This document shows, piece by piece, positions 46,601-58,242 of a DNA stretch of 64,000 nt. Both the position numbers and the translations under genes were made by a program. The first letter of the stretch is position 1; every line of letters begins with the position of its first letter. The stretch is taken from positions 69,309,727 through 69,373,726 of the forward strand of contig OY776119.1 in NCBI GenBank assembly GCA_963675135.1, in the 5' to 3' direction. Under the pieces are notes generated by a model. That model was not told where the DNA came from, ran no database searches, and saw nothing but the letters and a program-made list of their open reading frames with translations. The DNA comes from Galeopsis tetrahit (Eukaryota; Streptophyta; Magnoliopsida; Lamiales; Lamiaceae).

Positions 46601-46775
46601 GGATCAATCATATACACTTTCGTTGATAAATTGTTGTCGACGAAAGTGTATATGAGAGACCTTGGTGTGTCAAAAAATTTTTATTTATTTTTTTATTTTT
46701 CGACACAGCAGGATCGACCATATACACTCTCGTCGGCAACAATTTTTCGATGAAAGTGTATATAATCGACTCTGG
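46601..46775. repeat. Tandem pair of hairpins, about 110-bp period
   Basis: First hairpin: CATATACACTTTCGT (46609-46623) against its exact complement at 46640-46654, 16-base loop. Second: CATATACACTCTCGTCG (46719-46735) against CGATGAAAGTGTATATA (46748-46764), with mismatches. Both are preceded by GGATC and followed by a TGGTGTGTCGAAA-like block. Confidence 0.8.
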
Positions 46776-47268
46776 TGTGTCGAAATTTTAAAAAATGACA
46801 TACCTTGTCTTCTGCTCCAAACGTGCGCAGAGAGGGGGGTGGAGGGCTTGGGTTGGGGGACTTGAGTGGGTGGGAGAATGACAGAGAAAAAAGACGGAAA
46901 AAAAGGGAAGGGAGGGGAGAAGGGCGGGGCTTGGATGGGTTGGGAGTTAGGTTTTTTTTTTTTTTTTTTGTGCTGCTATACGCAGCGAGGGAGGGAGGGA
47001 GGGAGAGGGGGGCAGCGGCGGACGGCAACGACCATGGTGGGGCGGCGACAGTAATAGGGAAGAATGAGAAATGAAGTGAAGAAACAAATGGAAAAATAAA
47101 GAGAATAAATTAGAGTTTTAAAAAGGGAGTGCTTCTAATGGTGGGGTGTGTCAAGTAGAATGGACTAAAATGATAAAAAGGATATTTAGAACTAGTAGAG
47201 GGATTGCTTCTATCCTTCATAAATTTTTTGGGGTGCATCCGGCGTGCTCTCAAATAGTCAGACCCTAA
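46776..47268. other. Purine-rich low-complexity stretch
   Basis: 46830-47010 is runs of GGGAGG and GAAAAA on plus. Frames at 46693-47028 (minus) and 46805-47074 (plus) are open only because of this composition (Pro/Ser- and Gly/Arg/Lys-rich). No gene is supported. Confidence 0.5.
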
Positions 47269-47566
47269 GGGCATGTTTGTTTTGGGATTTTGAAATCCCG
47301 ATTTCAAAATCTAGTGGATTTCAAAATCCTAATATTTTTTGTGTTTTGTGTTTGTTTTGGGATTTACGTAGGGTAGAATTTAACTTTATAGTATAGGATT
47401 ATAGGTTTTATAGGTGGTTTGTAGGTATTTATAGGGTTAACTTTTATAGGGTTTATAGGTATTTATAGGGTGAAATTTTTAAATCCTAAATCAAAATCTC
47501 AAAGTGTAACGGGGTGGAGTTTCGAAATCCCAAATCCGGATTTACCATCCCAAAACAAACATGCCC
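47269..47566. mobile_element. Tourist-like MITE
   Basis: TAA on both sides (47266-47268, 47567-47569). The inward ends read GGGCATGTTTGTTTTGGGAT on both strands, exact over 20 bases. The inside has repeated GGTATTTATAGGG. It belongs with the 16626-17058 MITE (GGGTATGTTTAC) at class level. 298 bp, no ORF. Confidence 0.92.
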
Positions 47567-47856
47567 TAAAAGAATATAAAAACAAATGAAAAAGGCCCCA
47601 AATAAGGTCCATTATAGGATAAAAAACAAAAAAAAGGCCCAAAAGATATCTCAATAAATACTGCCCTAAGTTGAGAAGAAAAGGGGGCACACACATTTGG
47701 ATGGAAAAAAAAAAGAATCAGCCCAATCAATGGCCTAAAGAAATCAACTAGACCAAAATCCTCATCTGGCCTTTTTCAATTGTTTGCATTTTCAAATGGC
47801 GTGGGTTATATACCTTCCAGCTTTGTTAAATATACTACTCTCTCCATTTATTAATT

Positions 47857-47890
47857 AAACTAGCTCTATGTCTGCGTTTTAAACGCGGGT
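47857..47890 (-). mobile_element. Helitron 3' terminus on minus
   Basis: Minus reads CCCGCGTTTAAAACGCAGAC, then ATAGAG and CTAG (47863-47860), followed by T. The stem is GCGTTT/AAACGC. The element would extend to the right, but the MULE at 47960 interrupts it and I could not place its 5' end. Sequence at 51690-51780 right of the MULE resembles 33890 and 53180 repeats and may be its continuation. Confidence 0.6.
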
Positions 47891-49042
47891 CGATTTTGGA
47901 AATTATTATTATTATTTTAATATATTTATAAAACTTGAATAAGAATATCGTAGTTTTAAGGGGCCTTCTAAGGACAGTCCAATGTCGCCTGGACTATCAA
48001 CAGTCCAGTAATCTGAGCCATCAGATCTGAAATCTAATGGCTTATATTTGATGACCTGCTACCTGTTGCATTTGGCGTCGCAGAATCCATCGCCTTGCAT
48101 TGCACTTATTATCGTTTTTTGTCGCCCTGTTACACTTTTAAATTAAATTTAATAATTTTAAATATATAATTATAAAATTACAAATTTATCTTCACATGAT
48201 TAATAAAAAAATTAATTGATAATATATAATCTTTATTTTAATTCTCATATCATTAATAATTAAAATAAACAATAAATTATTTTTTTTAATTGAATGAATT
48301 GAATTTTAGGTTAAATTATTAATTTAGTTGAATTTTTTATACAAATTTCTGTTTCGAGATCACAAAATTGGGCGCGGCTATTGTATGTGCTATTGGTCGG
48401 TCGTCTATTCAGAATTCAGAAAACCAGTTGTTACAATTTATGATCCTGGAGTAATTGATATGTTTATGATCAGAAAATTAGCGAAGATACTTCATATAAT
48501 CTAACACAAAGAGATTCGTTTGGGTTTTTTAAAATCAGGAGAAAACCTACAAAATTCCATTCCGATCCCAAACACGTTTAAAAAAAAACTCTCTGCACAT
48601 ACGCTGCTCGATTCAGTTAGTCGAATCATGAGTATTATTAGTATGCCTAAAAAAAGTATTCTCAAATTGTTGATAATTACTCCTAGTTTTTTTTATGTGA
48701 TATTGAGCATTCCTCTGATTGAACTTTTGATTTTTTTCTGTGTTAATACTTTGTTTTTTCTGCACAATCACATTAACGCAGTATTCTCAAATCTCAATTG
48801 TTATTCATATAAAATTTGTATGATTTCTATATGGTTATTGATTTGTTATTCATATAAAATTTGTATGATTTCTATATGGTTATTGATTTATGAGATTTAT
48901 TTGAAATTTATGAATTTTATTTATGAATATAATAAGATTCTGACATTTATTAATTTTATTTTTAATGTATATTTTGCAGATATGTCTTCTCAACATGAGA
49001 ATGATGACACAACTTCATCTAATAATACCATATTTTGCAGAT

Positions 49043-49180
49043 ATGTCTTCTCAACATGAGAATGATGACACAACTTCATCTAATAATACCTAAGATAATG
49101 ATTTTGTCATTAAAAATAACAGACAAAACACATCAACTGTGTGGATTAATTTTGAGGAATTTTTTGTTCATTCATTATAA
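49043..49180 (+). pseudogene. Possible N-terminal fragment of a hAT-type BED-finger protein
   Basis: After a splice-like TTTTGCAG, a 46-codon frame reads MSSQHENDDTTSSNNT, a TAA, then NNRQNTSTVWINFEEFFV and a final stop. The TSxVWxxFE pattern is typical for the start of BED zinc fingers in hAT transposases. The zinc cysteines are not found after it, so at most a truncated piece is present. It could be a captured or nested fragment. Confidence 0.35.
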
Positions 49181-50728
49181 AATTTCGGCATGTTTTATAA
49201 TATTTTAGGGGCTCAACATGAAGATGAGATTATTTTGAAAAACTGATTTATTTCTTCGTTGTAATTGTTGAAAGAACATTCTGTTATTTTTTTTTTTTAA
49301 CATTTGTTATTACTCACGCACAATTCAAGAAATTGGCTGTTCAATTTGGTTATTTTATTTGATAAAACAATTTGGCTGCCCACTTTTAATTAAAGGCTAG
49401 CCCAAAACATTCTCCACTTTTAATTAAATGGGCTAACATTGTTGGCCCAAAAAGTCTCCACTTACTCGGTTTGCTCTCGATCACAATTTTTTTTTTTTTT
49501 TGACGTAAAGGAGGGAGAATGTCACAATGGGCAAAGTAGGACTGTTAGTGCCCGTAAAGAATTCAAATAAATTTATAATATATTTTAAGTTTAATTTGTC
49601 AATTAAAAAAAATATTTGAAACATGTACTCCATAGTATAAATTTGTTATTCATTTGAATCTAGGTAAATATTTTTCAATACACTCTTAACTCTAGAGGGC
49701 TGCAACATATAATTGTCTATGCATGAACATGTTTCAGAAGGTACACATTACACACCTACCATGAAAAGAGACTGACCTTGAACTTTTATTTATCGTCATT
49801 GCAAAAGACAATAGAATAAGAAATTATCTTATTCGAAACTTTATGGGAGCCGTGTCATCGAAACACTCAATATTATTCTCAAAATAAAAACTTTACTACC
49901 AACATTCCTTCCAAAAAAAAATGTGTCCTCAATAATGTAATTTTCAAGTCTGGTAACAATCAATCTAGTTACATTATACAAATCGCACATTAGGTCAATG
50001 TTCGTAAGCAACATTATATGGACACATAATTTTTAGAACTAATCGATGGTCTGATCATGACGTTTTCCTATAGTTCCATTCACATTTTCTAAAGTTTTTT
50101 TATTCTGATTTCACCAAAATTCTGCTTTTCAAAACATAGTTTGAGAATGACGTTTTAACACTTTGGAAAAAATAAAGTGTTTATTTCTACTAATTTATGA
50201 ACAGTGTCGCCATGAGACCATCTCACTTTCAATAAGATAAGTGTTTATTCGTACTAATTACTGTTAATGGTATTACTGATTACAATTTATGGTATTACTC
50301 GTTATTACTTATTGTATTAACGACTATAATAAAATCATACATATAATATTATTTTGTATTAAAATTTAAAAAAAAATACACATGAAAAAATGGAAAAAAA
50401 AAAAGTAAAAGAAAAAAAAAACGAAGAAATTAAAAGTTTGGAATAAAAATTGAAAATGGGAGAAAAAGAGGAAAGGGAAGAAAACTTAGAAAGAAAGAAA
50501 AATCAAGATTTTTGCCTAATTTCGATAGTTTTTTTTTTAAAATTATGTTTTACGATTTTTTTCTAAAAATATGGATGACTTGATGGTGAATCGACGGTAA
50601 CTCGGTAATGACTTGACTACAGATTGTAAATATACAAATTAAGGTTGATTTTATTATATTTTGTGTAAATTAATAAAAGGATAATATAGTATTTTAAATG
50701 TAATTTCTTTTTTAAAAATATTTTTGGG

Positions 50729-51400
50729 GTGAACTCATAAAATGAGGGGTGTAGATAAACGTGGTAAAAAATACTAATAATTTAGGGGTGAACTCATGAA
50801 ATGAGCGGGTGCACATAACCGTGATAAAAAATGATTTGGGGGTGAACCCCTAAAATGAACGGGTGCAGGTAACCGTAGTAAAAAAAGATTTGGGGTGAAC
50901 TCATAAAATGAGGTGAATTCATAAAATGAGCGGGTGCACATAACCGTGATAAAAAAAAATGATTTGGGGGTGAACTCATAAAATGAACTGATGCATATAA
51001 CCGTAGTAAAAAAAATGATTTTTGGGTGAACTCATTAAATGAGTGGGTGTAGATAAAATATAAATAAAAAATTAAAATTGGTGTGTACCGGTATCTTGCT
51101 CGAGTATCACCCTACAAATTAGGGTTGATTTTATTATATTTTGTGTAAATTAATAAAAGGATAATATAGTCCTTTAAATGTAATTACTCCATTTAAAAAA
51201 AAAATCTTCTGAGGTGAACTTATAAAATGAGCAGGTACAGATAACCGTGGTAAAATATAATTTTGGGTGAATTTATAAAATGAGCGATTGCAGATAACCA
51301 TGGTTAAAAAATGATTTGGGGTGAACTCATAAAATGAGCGGGTGCAGATAACCGTAGTAAAAAATAATTTGAGGGTGAACTAATTAAATGAGAAGGTGTA
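50729..51400. repeat. Array of about 11 M1-family TIR copies
   Basis: The unit of about 54-57 bp centres on GGTGAACTCATAAAATGAGC and GGGTGCAGATAACCGTAG; its reverse complement matches the M1 terminus (CACGG-TAAATG-CCCCCTC-TTATG-CTTCACC). Seven copies run 50729-51060. Then an inner block (GGTTGATTTTATTATATTTT) repeats 50645-50700 at 51123-51180, and four more copies follow. Confidence 0.8.
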
Positions 51401-51678
51401 AATAAAATATAAATAAAATAATAATTTAATTCTATTAAAAAAATCTAATTTTACGTTCGTATTGTTTAATTTAAATAATATTATTTTTAATTTTAATAAA
51501 GGATAAAATAGTAAATAATAAAATAAAATTTAAATAATTATTTTAAAATATTAAAAAAAGACAACAGGTATCAAGTTAGGGCGACACAGAGGGCGACACA
51601 GAGCGATAAAATTTGACATCCGAACTATTAATAGTCTAGGCCATACAAAAACTATCTTAAGAAAATCCCTAGTTTTAA

Positions 51679-53305
51679 AATGTTGAATTAGTATACGAAA
51701 GAATTTGAGGAGGAAAGGAATTGAAATAGAGTGTGAAACTGTGTCTCACGTGTTCCATTATAATATTAGGAACATAGAGTATTAAAAAAGATATTAAAAT
51801 AATTTTTAAAATTAAAAAAAAAAAGTTATATGAGATAATATTATATGAGAATTTAAGTTATTATATTGAAATTAAATATGAATTTTAAATAGGAAAATTG
51901 AAAAAGTTGAATGAGAATGTAATATGATTTTGAAATGGAAGGATTAGAGGAGAGAGATTGAAATAGGAAGGTAAAATTTGCATTATATATATATTTTTTA
52001 TATTATATCAATTCAATTTTTCTTAGACATTAAAAATAAATCCTAGAGTATAATTTTTTTTGTTTTTAGAATTAACTTAATTATAACTTTTAATTTATTA
52101 TTGCTTGAATATCACATATAAAATTAAATTAAAATTCTAATGATTGTATTTCTTTACACTTAATATATTAAAAAAAAACTTATATAATTTAAGAACCGAG
52201 ACACGAATATTCCCCTCATAATAAGAGTTATAAGTTCAACATTAAGAAAATCACACAACAATCAGACTTAACAAAAATGGTCCAAATTAAAAAAGAAAAT
52301 ATATATATTTCTTTCTCCTTCATTATCCTCATGTACCACATATCCATCCCCATCAACCTATGAAGATGGTATGTTGAAATAAAGAAAAAAATATAAGAAA
52401 TTATTAAAAATAATTAAACTATAAAATATTAAAACGATCCATTAAAAAATACTGAAAAATATAAAAAATAATCAAATTTAATATCTTTCTTTCTGATGTT
52501 GGAGAATGAGTATCTCGTATGAAATATTAAAAGGATCCATTAATTAATTATATTAATAAAGTACTAAAAAAATATAACCAAAAAACAATTATAGTAAGTG
52601 CAAATATATAAATTATATTAAACAGTAAATATAAATACCTGGACAATTCTTCTGCTTAAAATATATTCCTCATACGTGAGTTATGCTCTAGAGATCTGGA
52701 GATAACAATGCATTGCACAAAACAATCCGAATAAGTTCGTAAAAAATGTTTTCTTTTCTCGAATACTTACTCAAAGCAATCAACCTTGACCTTCCCGATA
52801 ACTGAGATTGGAGAATAAATTAACCTTTTCTATACGAAAAAATAAATTATATAACATAAAAAAAATTAACACGTGAAGAGATTGAAAATCTAATTAAAAA
52901 AAGAATGAAATTACTATTTAATAGCCAAAGAGAAGAAGCGTTGCAGCTGCTTCTCTGTACAAGAGAGTGACCGAAGATAAGATAATGACATGAGTGTCGG
53001 ATATAAGAAGAAAAAAGATTTGAGTTAGTTGAAAAAATGATGAGATTTTTCAAAATTAAAATTAAAATTTAAAATTATGATTAGATAATAAGTAAATTAT
53101 TATCTTGAGATTAAAATAGGAAATTAAATTTTTTTTTAATAAGAGTGTTTGAGAATGCAGGGATTTTGAAATAGACGATTTTGGGGAGGAGAGATTGTGA
53201 TAGAGTGGTGAAATTGTGTCAAGTGTCTCATTATATTCTCACAAATATAAGAGTGAGTCTGACTCGAGTGTACGACGTATATATAAAATATTAACATATT
53301 TTTAA
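51679..53305. other. AT-rich stretch, nothing coding
   Basis: Pieces near 51700-51770, 51940-51970 and 53160-53230 share GAGAGATTGTGATAGAGT-like sequence with 33890, so a dispersed repeat is present. No domain was found in short frames such as 52847-53053. Confidence 0.4.
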
Positions 53306-53314
53306 ACATACTCG

Positions 53315-53785
53315 CTTATAGCCTAGTGGTTTTACCTAACTTGTTCGAATCCTACCCAACAAAAATAATTGTGTTGCACTTTTTAGTTATATTGACTTAC
53401 ACTTTTTGTAATATTGTGTTGCACTTTTCAGTTATAATGACTTGCACTTTTTTATAATATTGTGTTGCACTTTTCAGTTATATTGACTTACACTTTTTGT
53501 AATATTGTGTTGCACTTTTCAGTTATACTGACTTGCACTTTTTTATAATATTGTGTTGCACTTTTCAGTTATACTGACATACATTTTTTTATAATATTGT
53601 GTTGCACTTTTCAGTTATATTGACTTACACTTTTTAGTAATATTGTGTTGCACTTTTTAGTTATATTGACTTACATTTTTTTATTGTGTTGCACTTTTTA
53701 GTTATATTGACTTACATTTTTTATTAATATTGTGTTGCATTTTTTAGTTATATTGACTTACATTTTTTATTAATATTGTGATATG
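53315..53785 (+). repeat. 46-bp minisatellite, about nine copies, led by a tRNA-like head
   Basis: Units read TGTTGCACTTTTCAGTTATA, TTGACTTACACTTTTTGTAATAT, with T-run length differences, from about 53380 to 53785. Just before it lie a pol III A box TAGCCTAGTGG (53319-53329) and B box GTTCGAATCC (53343-53352), though only 13 bases apart, so the head is shortened. Confidence 0.8.
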
Positions 53786-54757
53786 AGACAAAGCCCAAAT
53801 ATAAGGATTAAGATATATATTGTAAAATACTCAATTTATCCTTTTAGTAAAATATTCATTAGATAGATACACTCCTCCCTAAAATTAAAAATCTAACCCT
53901 AATTTTTGTAGCTGCAGACAACTCCGATACTCATCGCCGCCGCCACCATCTCCAACCAAAAGCCCAGCATAAATCTCAAAAAAAAAAAAAATTTGACATA
54001 TTTTATTTACTAATTAGTAAATGATAAAATAAGCTAGTAATCAACACATTTTATTCACTAAAACTTATATAACCTAATTTTATTGACAATGAAAATTTAT
54101 TGTAGAGAGGTATTAATCAATTGGTAATAAATCTTACTTTAAAGATCTCTCCTTAATTTTACATTGTTTATACTACACCTATTATTTTATTACACTCCTT
54201 AATTTGTGTCCATAAAATGAATTAATATTCTGTTTTATATAATAATAGTGAAAAAAAATAAGTAATGTTCTTTATATTCTTTATTAATCAAATGATATTC
54301 ATTCTAATTAATATATATATATTTTGCAATTTAGAACAAAATACATTAGGCCATATTTATTTTGAGATTATGAAGGATGAGAGAAATTTGGATGGAGAAA
54401 TGACTAAGTAACCCTTATATAAATATATGTATATAAAATGCCTTTATATAAATTAAGAGTAAAATAATTTAAAACATAACTTGAGAAAATTTGAAAAAAA
54501 ATATGTAACTAAAATTTAAAAGTATTTTAAAAAACTAACTAAAACTTTAAAATAATTAATTTACATAATTTAATTAATTTTTTTGAAAAAAATCTTAGAA
54601 AATTAAATAGAATCTGAAATTAAAAAATAAATCATAAAAAAAAATTAAAAAAAAATTGATTTTTTTTATAAAACTTAAAAAAAAAAAGTAAATTAAAAAA
54701 AATCAATAAAAAAGTAAGATTTTATTTTTTATTTAATTTTCTTCATATTTATTTTTG
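53786..54757. other. AT-rich stretch, nothing coding
   Basis: A small GC-richer spot at 53920-53960 (GCCGCCGCCACC) and a single-ended GGCCATATTTATTTTGAGAT near 54351 resembling a Tourist end without a visible partner. No domain. Confidence 0.4.
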
Positions 54758-55744
54758 GGCAAATACTTATGTGTACCAGTTACATACATGTAACTAGATC
54801 AAATTTTCTATTTATCCTACTTTTTTTATTAAGTCCACACTCCCTTCTTTTAAACACTTATGTGTACAAGTTATATACATGTAACTAAATCCAATTTTTT
54901 ATATGCGTTATTAGTTATTTGCCCACTTTTTTTTTTAATTTCACCCCCAATTTTTTTAAAAGAAAAATACATGTGAAAAAATATATTACCATTTTATCAA
55001 TTAAATTAAAATACAACTCATTAAAATTATACACCGACTATCGAGTCACCAATGAATCACCACGAAGTCAAATATTATTCTATTTTTTTTTTTACTTTCA
55101 AAAATTAAATATGAAACTCAAAAATAAAATTATAATAAAATTTTCAGTTTTTTTTTTTTCAAAAAATGACCAAATTTAGGGAAAAAATACAAAAAAAAAC
55201 TAAACTAAAAAAATTCAATTTTTTTTTATTTGGGTATAAATGTATGAATATGACATGCTCACTTTCTAACTTTAATCTGATTTATAATAACTAAAATTAT
55301 TTTGTTATGTCTTCATTATTTCTACAATGATATCTGGTTTGTTACAAGATTTTTAAAGTTGTAGATTATTTTTTAAGACTAACTAATAACATAATCTAAT
55401 TGAAAAATAATTTTTTTATTTAGAAACTTAAATGAGTGGAGAATTGGAGAAGAAACCAGCATAATATTGCATCAGTTTTATTATTTTCTTTGTGGTCATC
55501 GTCGTGTTGATGCATTCATATGTTTATTGGGTGTGATCGTATCTATTAATTAAATTGTGTGTTCAATGTGATTTATTCTCACTTTTGTTCTTCTTACTAG
55601 TTAGTTAATATCTCTCTTTCAATATTGATATATTAATTTGCATGGTATGACTGGAATTATGAGTGTGTTAAGTTATGTATATTTTGTTAAATATAATATT
55701 AGTTTAAATACGATATTGTATTAGTACGCCTATGGTGTAGTACT

Positions 55745-56035
55745 AGTTAATATGTTGTACAGTACTAGAGATTAATGTGGGTATAAAAATATTATTTAAT
55801 ATATGAACTAATACTATATAATATGTGAATTAATACTATACTATATTTAAACTAGTACCATAGAGTATGTAAACTAATACTATACAATATGTGAACTAAT
55901 ACTATATTATATTTGAACTAGTACCATAAAGTATGTGAACTCGAATCTCGAAAACATTAGAACCTGTACCAATATAAACTAATATTATACTGTATATGAA
56001 CTAATACGTACAATACTGCATATTAACTAATAATA
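55745..56035 (+). repeat. Degenerate AT-rich tandem repeat in M3
   Basis: TATGTGAACTAATACTATA and ACTAGTACCATA-type units of about 22-27 bp recur some ten times. Confidence 0.7.
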
Positions 56036-56624
56036 TACCATAATACTTATCAAATGTTATCATAACTCTAATAAACTAAAAATTATATTCATAAAAAACT
56101 AAAATAAAGTGATTAAAAAATGAAAGTTCGAATGAAAAAAATAATTAAACAAAACGAAGTAAAATTTGTAAGGTGTGAAGTAAAATTTTGAAAGGATAAG
56201 GTGAAAATTATACACCAATTAATTAAAGTAAAATAGTACCAATAGAATTGAACACTTGTAGCTAAGAGAGATGAGAATTTTATTTTTTAAAACAAATTAT
56301 TATTATACTATTTAATACATAAAAAAACAATTAATATTATTTTTAAAATTTTCTTATTAGACTTTAAAATTTTAGAATAATTATTTGTGGCATAAAAAGA
56401 AAGTACGTGAAAAAAATTATCATTTGAAACACAAATGATAAATAGAAAGAAAAATAAATTTAAAAAATAATATTAAAAAGAGAAATATAAATATCAATTA
56501 GAGTAAAATAAAAAAAAATTAAATTTAAAAAAATTAATGGAGTATTATTTTTTATGATAAAATTAAAAAAAAATTAATTGAAATAAAATAAAGGCCCATG
56601 AAAAAATCTATGTGTTAAATTGAT

Positions 56625-56765
56625 ATAATAAATGAGTCATGTGTTATTTGTATTATTTGTAATGAGTTATTGAATTGAATATAGTAAATGAGTCATGTGT
56701 TATTTGTAATGAGTTATTGAATTGGATATAGTAAATGAGTCATGTGTTATTTGTAATGGGTTATT
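56625..56765 (+). repeat. 47-bp tandem repeat, three copies, in M3
   Basis: AAATGAGTCATGTGTTATTT, GTAATGAGTTATTGAATTG and ATATAGT make the unit. The last copy runs into the right TIR. Confidence 0.85.
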
Positions 56766-56817
56766 GGATCCAATTACATGCATGTAACTAGTACATAAGA
56801 GTGCAACCTTATTTTTG

Positions 56818-57375
56818 ATTGAGTTGATACTTTTTATTTTATTTAGTTTTTTTTAATTGAATCATTAATTGGTATTTTTAATTTAATTATTTTATAAATT
56901 TTATTTGATTTATTTAATATTTTTAGATTTTATTTGGATTTAATTGATTTTTTCATTCAAATATTTTTTTAATATTTAATTGATTTTTTAAAATATTTTC
57001 AAAATTTATTTAGTTTTTCGTATTATTGAATTTTTTAAAATTAATTTTTTAAATTTATATATAGTTTTAATGATTTAGTTGAATTTTAAATTATATTTTT
57101 AGTTTTTATTCAATTTGTATTTTTTTTTAGGGTTAAAGGGTAAATAAAAAGAATTAGGGTGTGTTTAGTAATAAAAATTGATTTTTAAATTTTAGTGGGG
57201 TATGTATAACATTTGAGGTTTATATAACATTTTATGGGATGTTAGTAACCTTACACAAAAAAATTATTTGCATCTATTCCAAATTAATTAATTGCTCCTC
57301 TATATATATGAAAAAAAAAATCTCTACATCTACTCCAAACTAATTTATTTATTTATTTGAAATATATTTATTTAT
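56818..57375. other. T-rich stretch, nothing recognised
   Basis: Long T and A runs with no structure or frame worth reporting before the CACTA element. Confidence 0.4.
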
Positions 57376-57399
57376 TATCACTAAAAAATATTGCCCAAA

Positions 57400-57730
57400 A
57401 GGCATCGGCAATTGGCAACGGCAGGCGGGCCAATGCGAAATGGCATCGGCATTTAATGGCCGATGCAAAATGGCATCGGCAGTGGGCCCCGATGCGAAAT
57501 GGCATCGGCATTTAATGGCCGATGCGAAATGGCATCGGCATTTAATGGCCGATGCAAAATGGCATCGGCAGTGGGCCCCGATGCGAAATGGCATCGGCAT
57601 TTAATGGCCGATGCGAAATGGCATCGGCATTTAATGGCCGATGCAAAATGGCATCGGCAGTGGGCCCCGATGCCATTTGGTAACGGCCCCCCCGATGCAA
57701 AATGGCATCGGCAGTGGGTCCGATGCCTTC
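57400..57730. repeat. CACTA left subterminal array with 89-bp higher-order unit
   Basis: Ten GGCATCGGC copies. Two unit types, one with ATTTAATGGCC and one with AGTGGGCCCC, follow the order A-A-B with a period near 89 bp, repeated at least twice in full. Each GGCATCGGC is paired with GCCGATGC, making chains of small hairpins. Confidence 0.9.
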
Positions 57731-57737
57731 CCCGTCG

Positions 57738-57804
57738 CCCTAAACCCTAAACCTCTAAAACCCTAAACCCTAAACCTCTTAACCCTAAACCCTGAAACCC
57801 TAAA
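57738..57804. repeat. Interstitial telomere-like repeat
   Basis: About nine CCCTAAA-type units (CCCTAAACCCTAAACCTC and similar), some altered. Plant-type telomere sequence inside the CACTA element, not a chromosome end. Confidence 0.85.
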
Positions 57805-58242
57805 ATTGAAAATTATGATTTTTTTTAGGGTTTAAAGTTTAGAGTTTATGATTTAGTTTAATTAATGTAGTCATTATTTTTCAATTAATTATTTTTATAA
57901 CTTTAATTTTAATTTTTTTGTTATTAAAAAAATTATATATATAAATGTATGGTTTTTTTTTTAATTTAATAATTATATACTGATAATAAACACGTTAATA
58001 AATAATTTTAAAAAATCTTAAAATAATTAACCTTCATTAATTAAAAAATCAAAATAATTAATCTTGATTAATTAAAAAATCAAAATAATTAGCATTGGTA
58101 ATCTTGATTATGGTATCTTTGTCCTACGTTTCCAAAATTTATAGGAATATCCTTTAATTTTTTAAATTTCCATAAAATAGTGTTAATTATGTAAGTAAAT
58201 ATAATGATGTAGATAATGACACATCATTATTTGACTCCATAA

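Larger units (their letters stand above)
47960..51669. mobile_element. Mutator-type non-autonomous element, family M2 (3.7 kb)
   Basis: Perfect 9-bp duplication TAGTTTTAA at 47951-47959 and 51670-51678. The inward ends (GGGGCCTTCTAAGGACAGTC and GGGATTTTCTTAAGATAGTT) stay similar for about 50 bases at roughly 70%, mostly C-to-T differences, and both subterminal parts carry GTCGCCCT. No MURA transposase. Contents: two tandem duplications (45-bp period at 48801-48890, 61-bp at 48969-49090), a BED-finger-like fragment, and the M1-type TIR array near the right end. Confidence 0.8.
54758..56808. mobile_element. Element with 9-bp duplication and long TIRs, family M3 (Mutator type)
   Basis: TTATTTTTG flanks both sides exactly (54749-54757, 56809-56817). 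The inward ends GGCAAATACTTATGTGTACC and GGTTGCACTCTTATGTACTA, then AGTTACAT(A/G)CATGTAA, are shared for about 45 bases. A second copy of the left end (CACTTATGTGTACAAGTTAT) lies at about 54857. No transposase. The target is T-rich, so the duplication carries less weight than the others. Confidence 0.7.

Noticed and set aside
46693..47074. Overlapping ORFs on both strands, Pro/Ser- and Gly/Arg-rich
   Set aside because: Purine-rich low complexity keeps several frames open at once. No domain.
48520..49059. 179-codon ORF on plus, hydrophobic, could look like a membrane protein
   Set aside because: It runs through AT-rich repeated sequence (45- and 61-bp tandem duplications) inside a transposon. 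The hydrophobic residues come from T-rich codons and there is no family resemblance.
54919..55179. 86-codon plus ORF
   Set aside because: Poly-T and poly-A codons (Phe/Lys/Asn) inside M3, no conserved motif.
57400..57730. CRISPR-like spaced repeats
   Set aside because: The spacers are themselves repeated, the genome is a plant's and the array sits at a CACTA end.
57349..57750. ORFs with repeated CRCHFASA / AKWHRHLMAD peptides
   Set aside because: They are translations of the CACTA subterminal GGCATCGGC array, not proteins.
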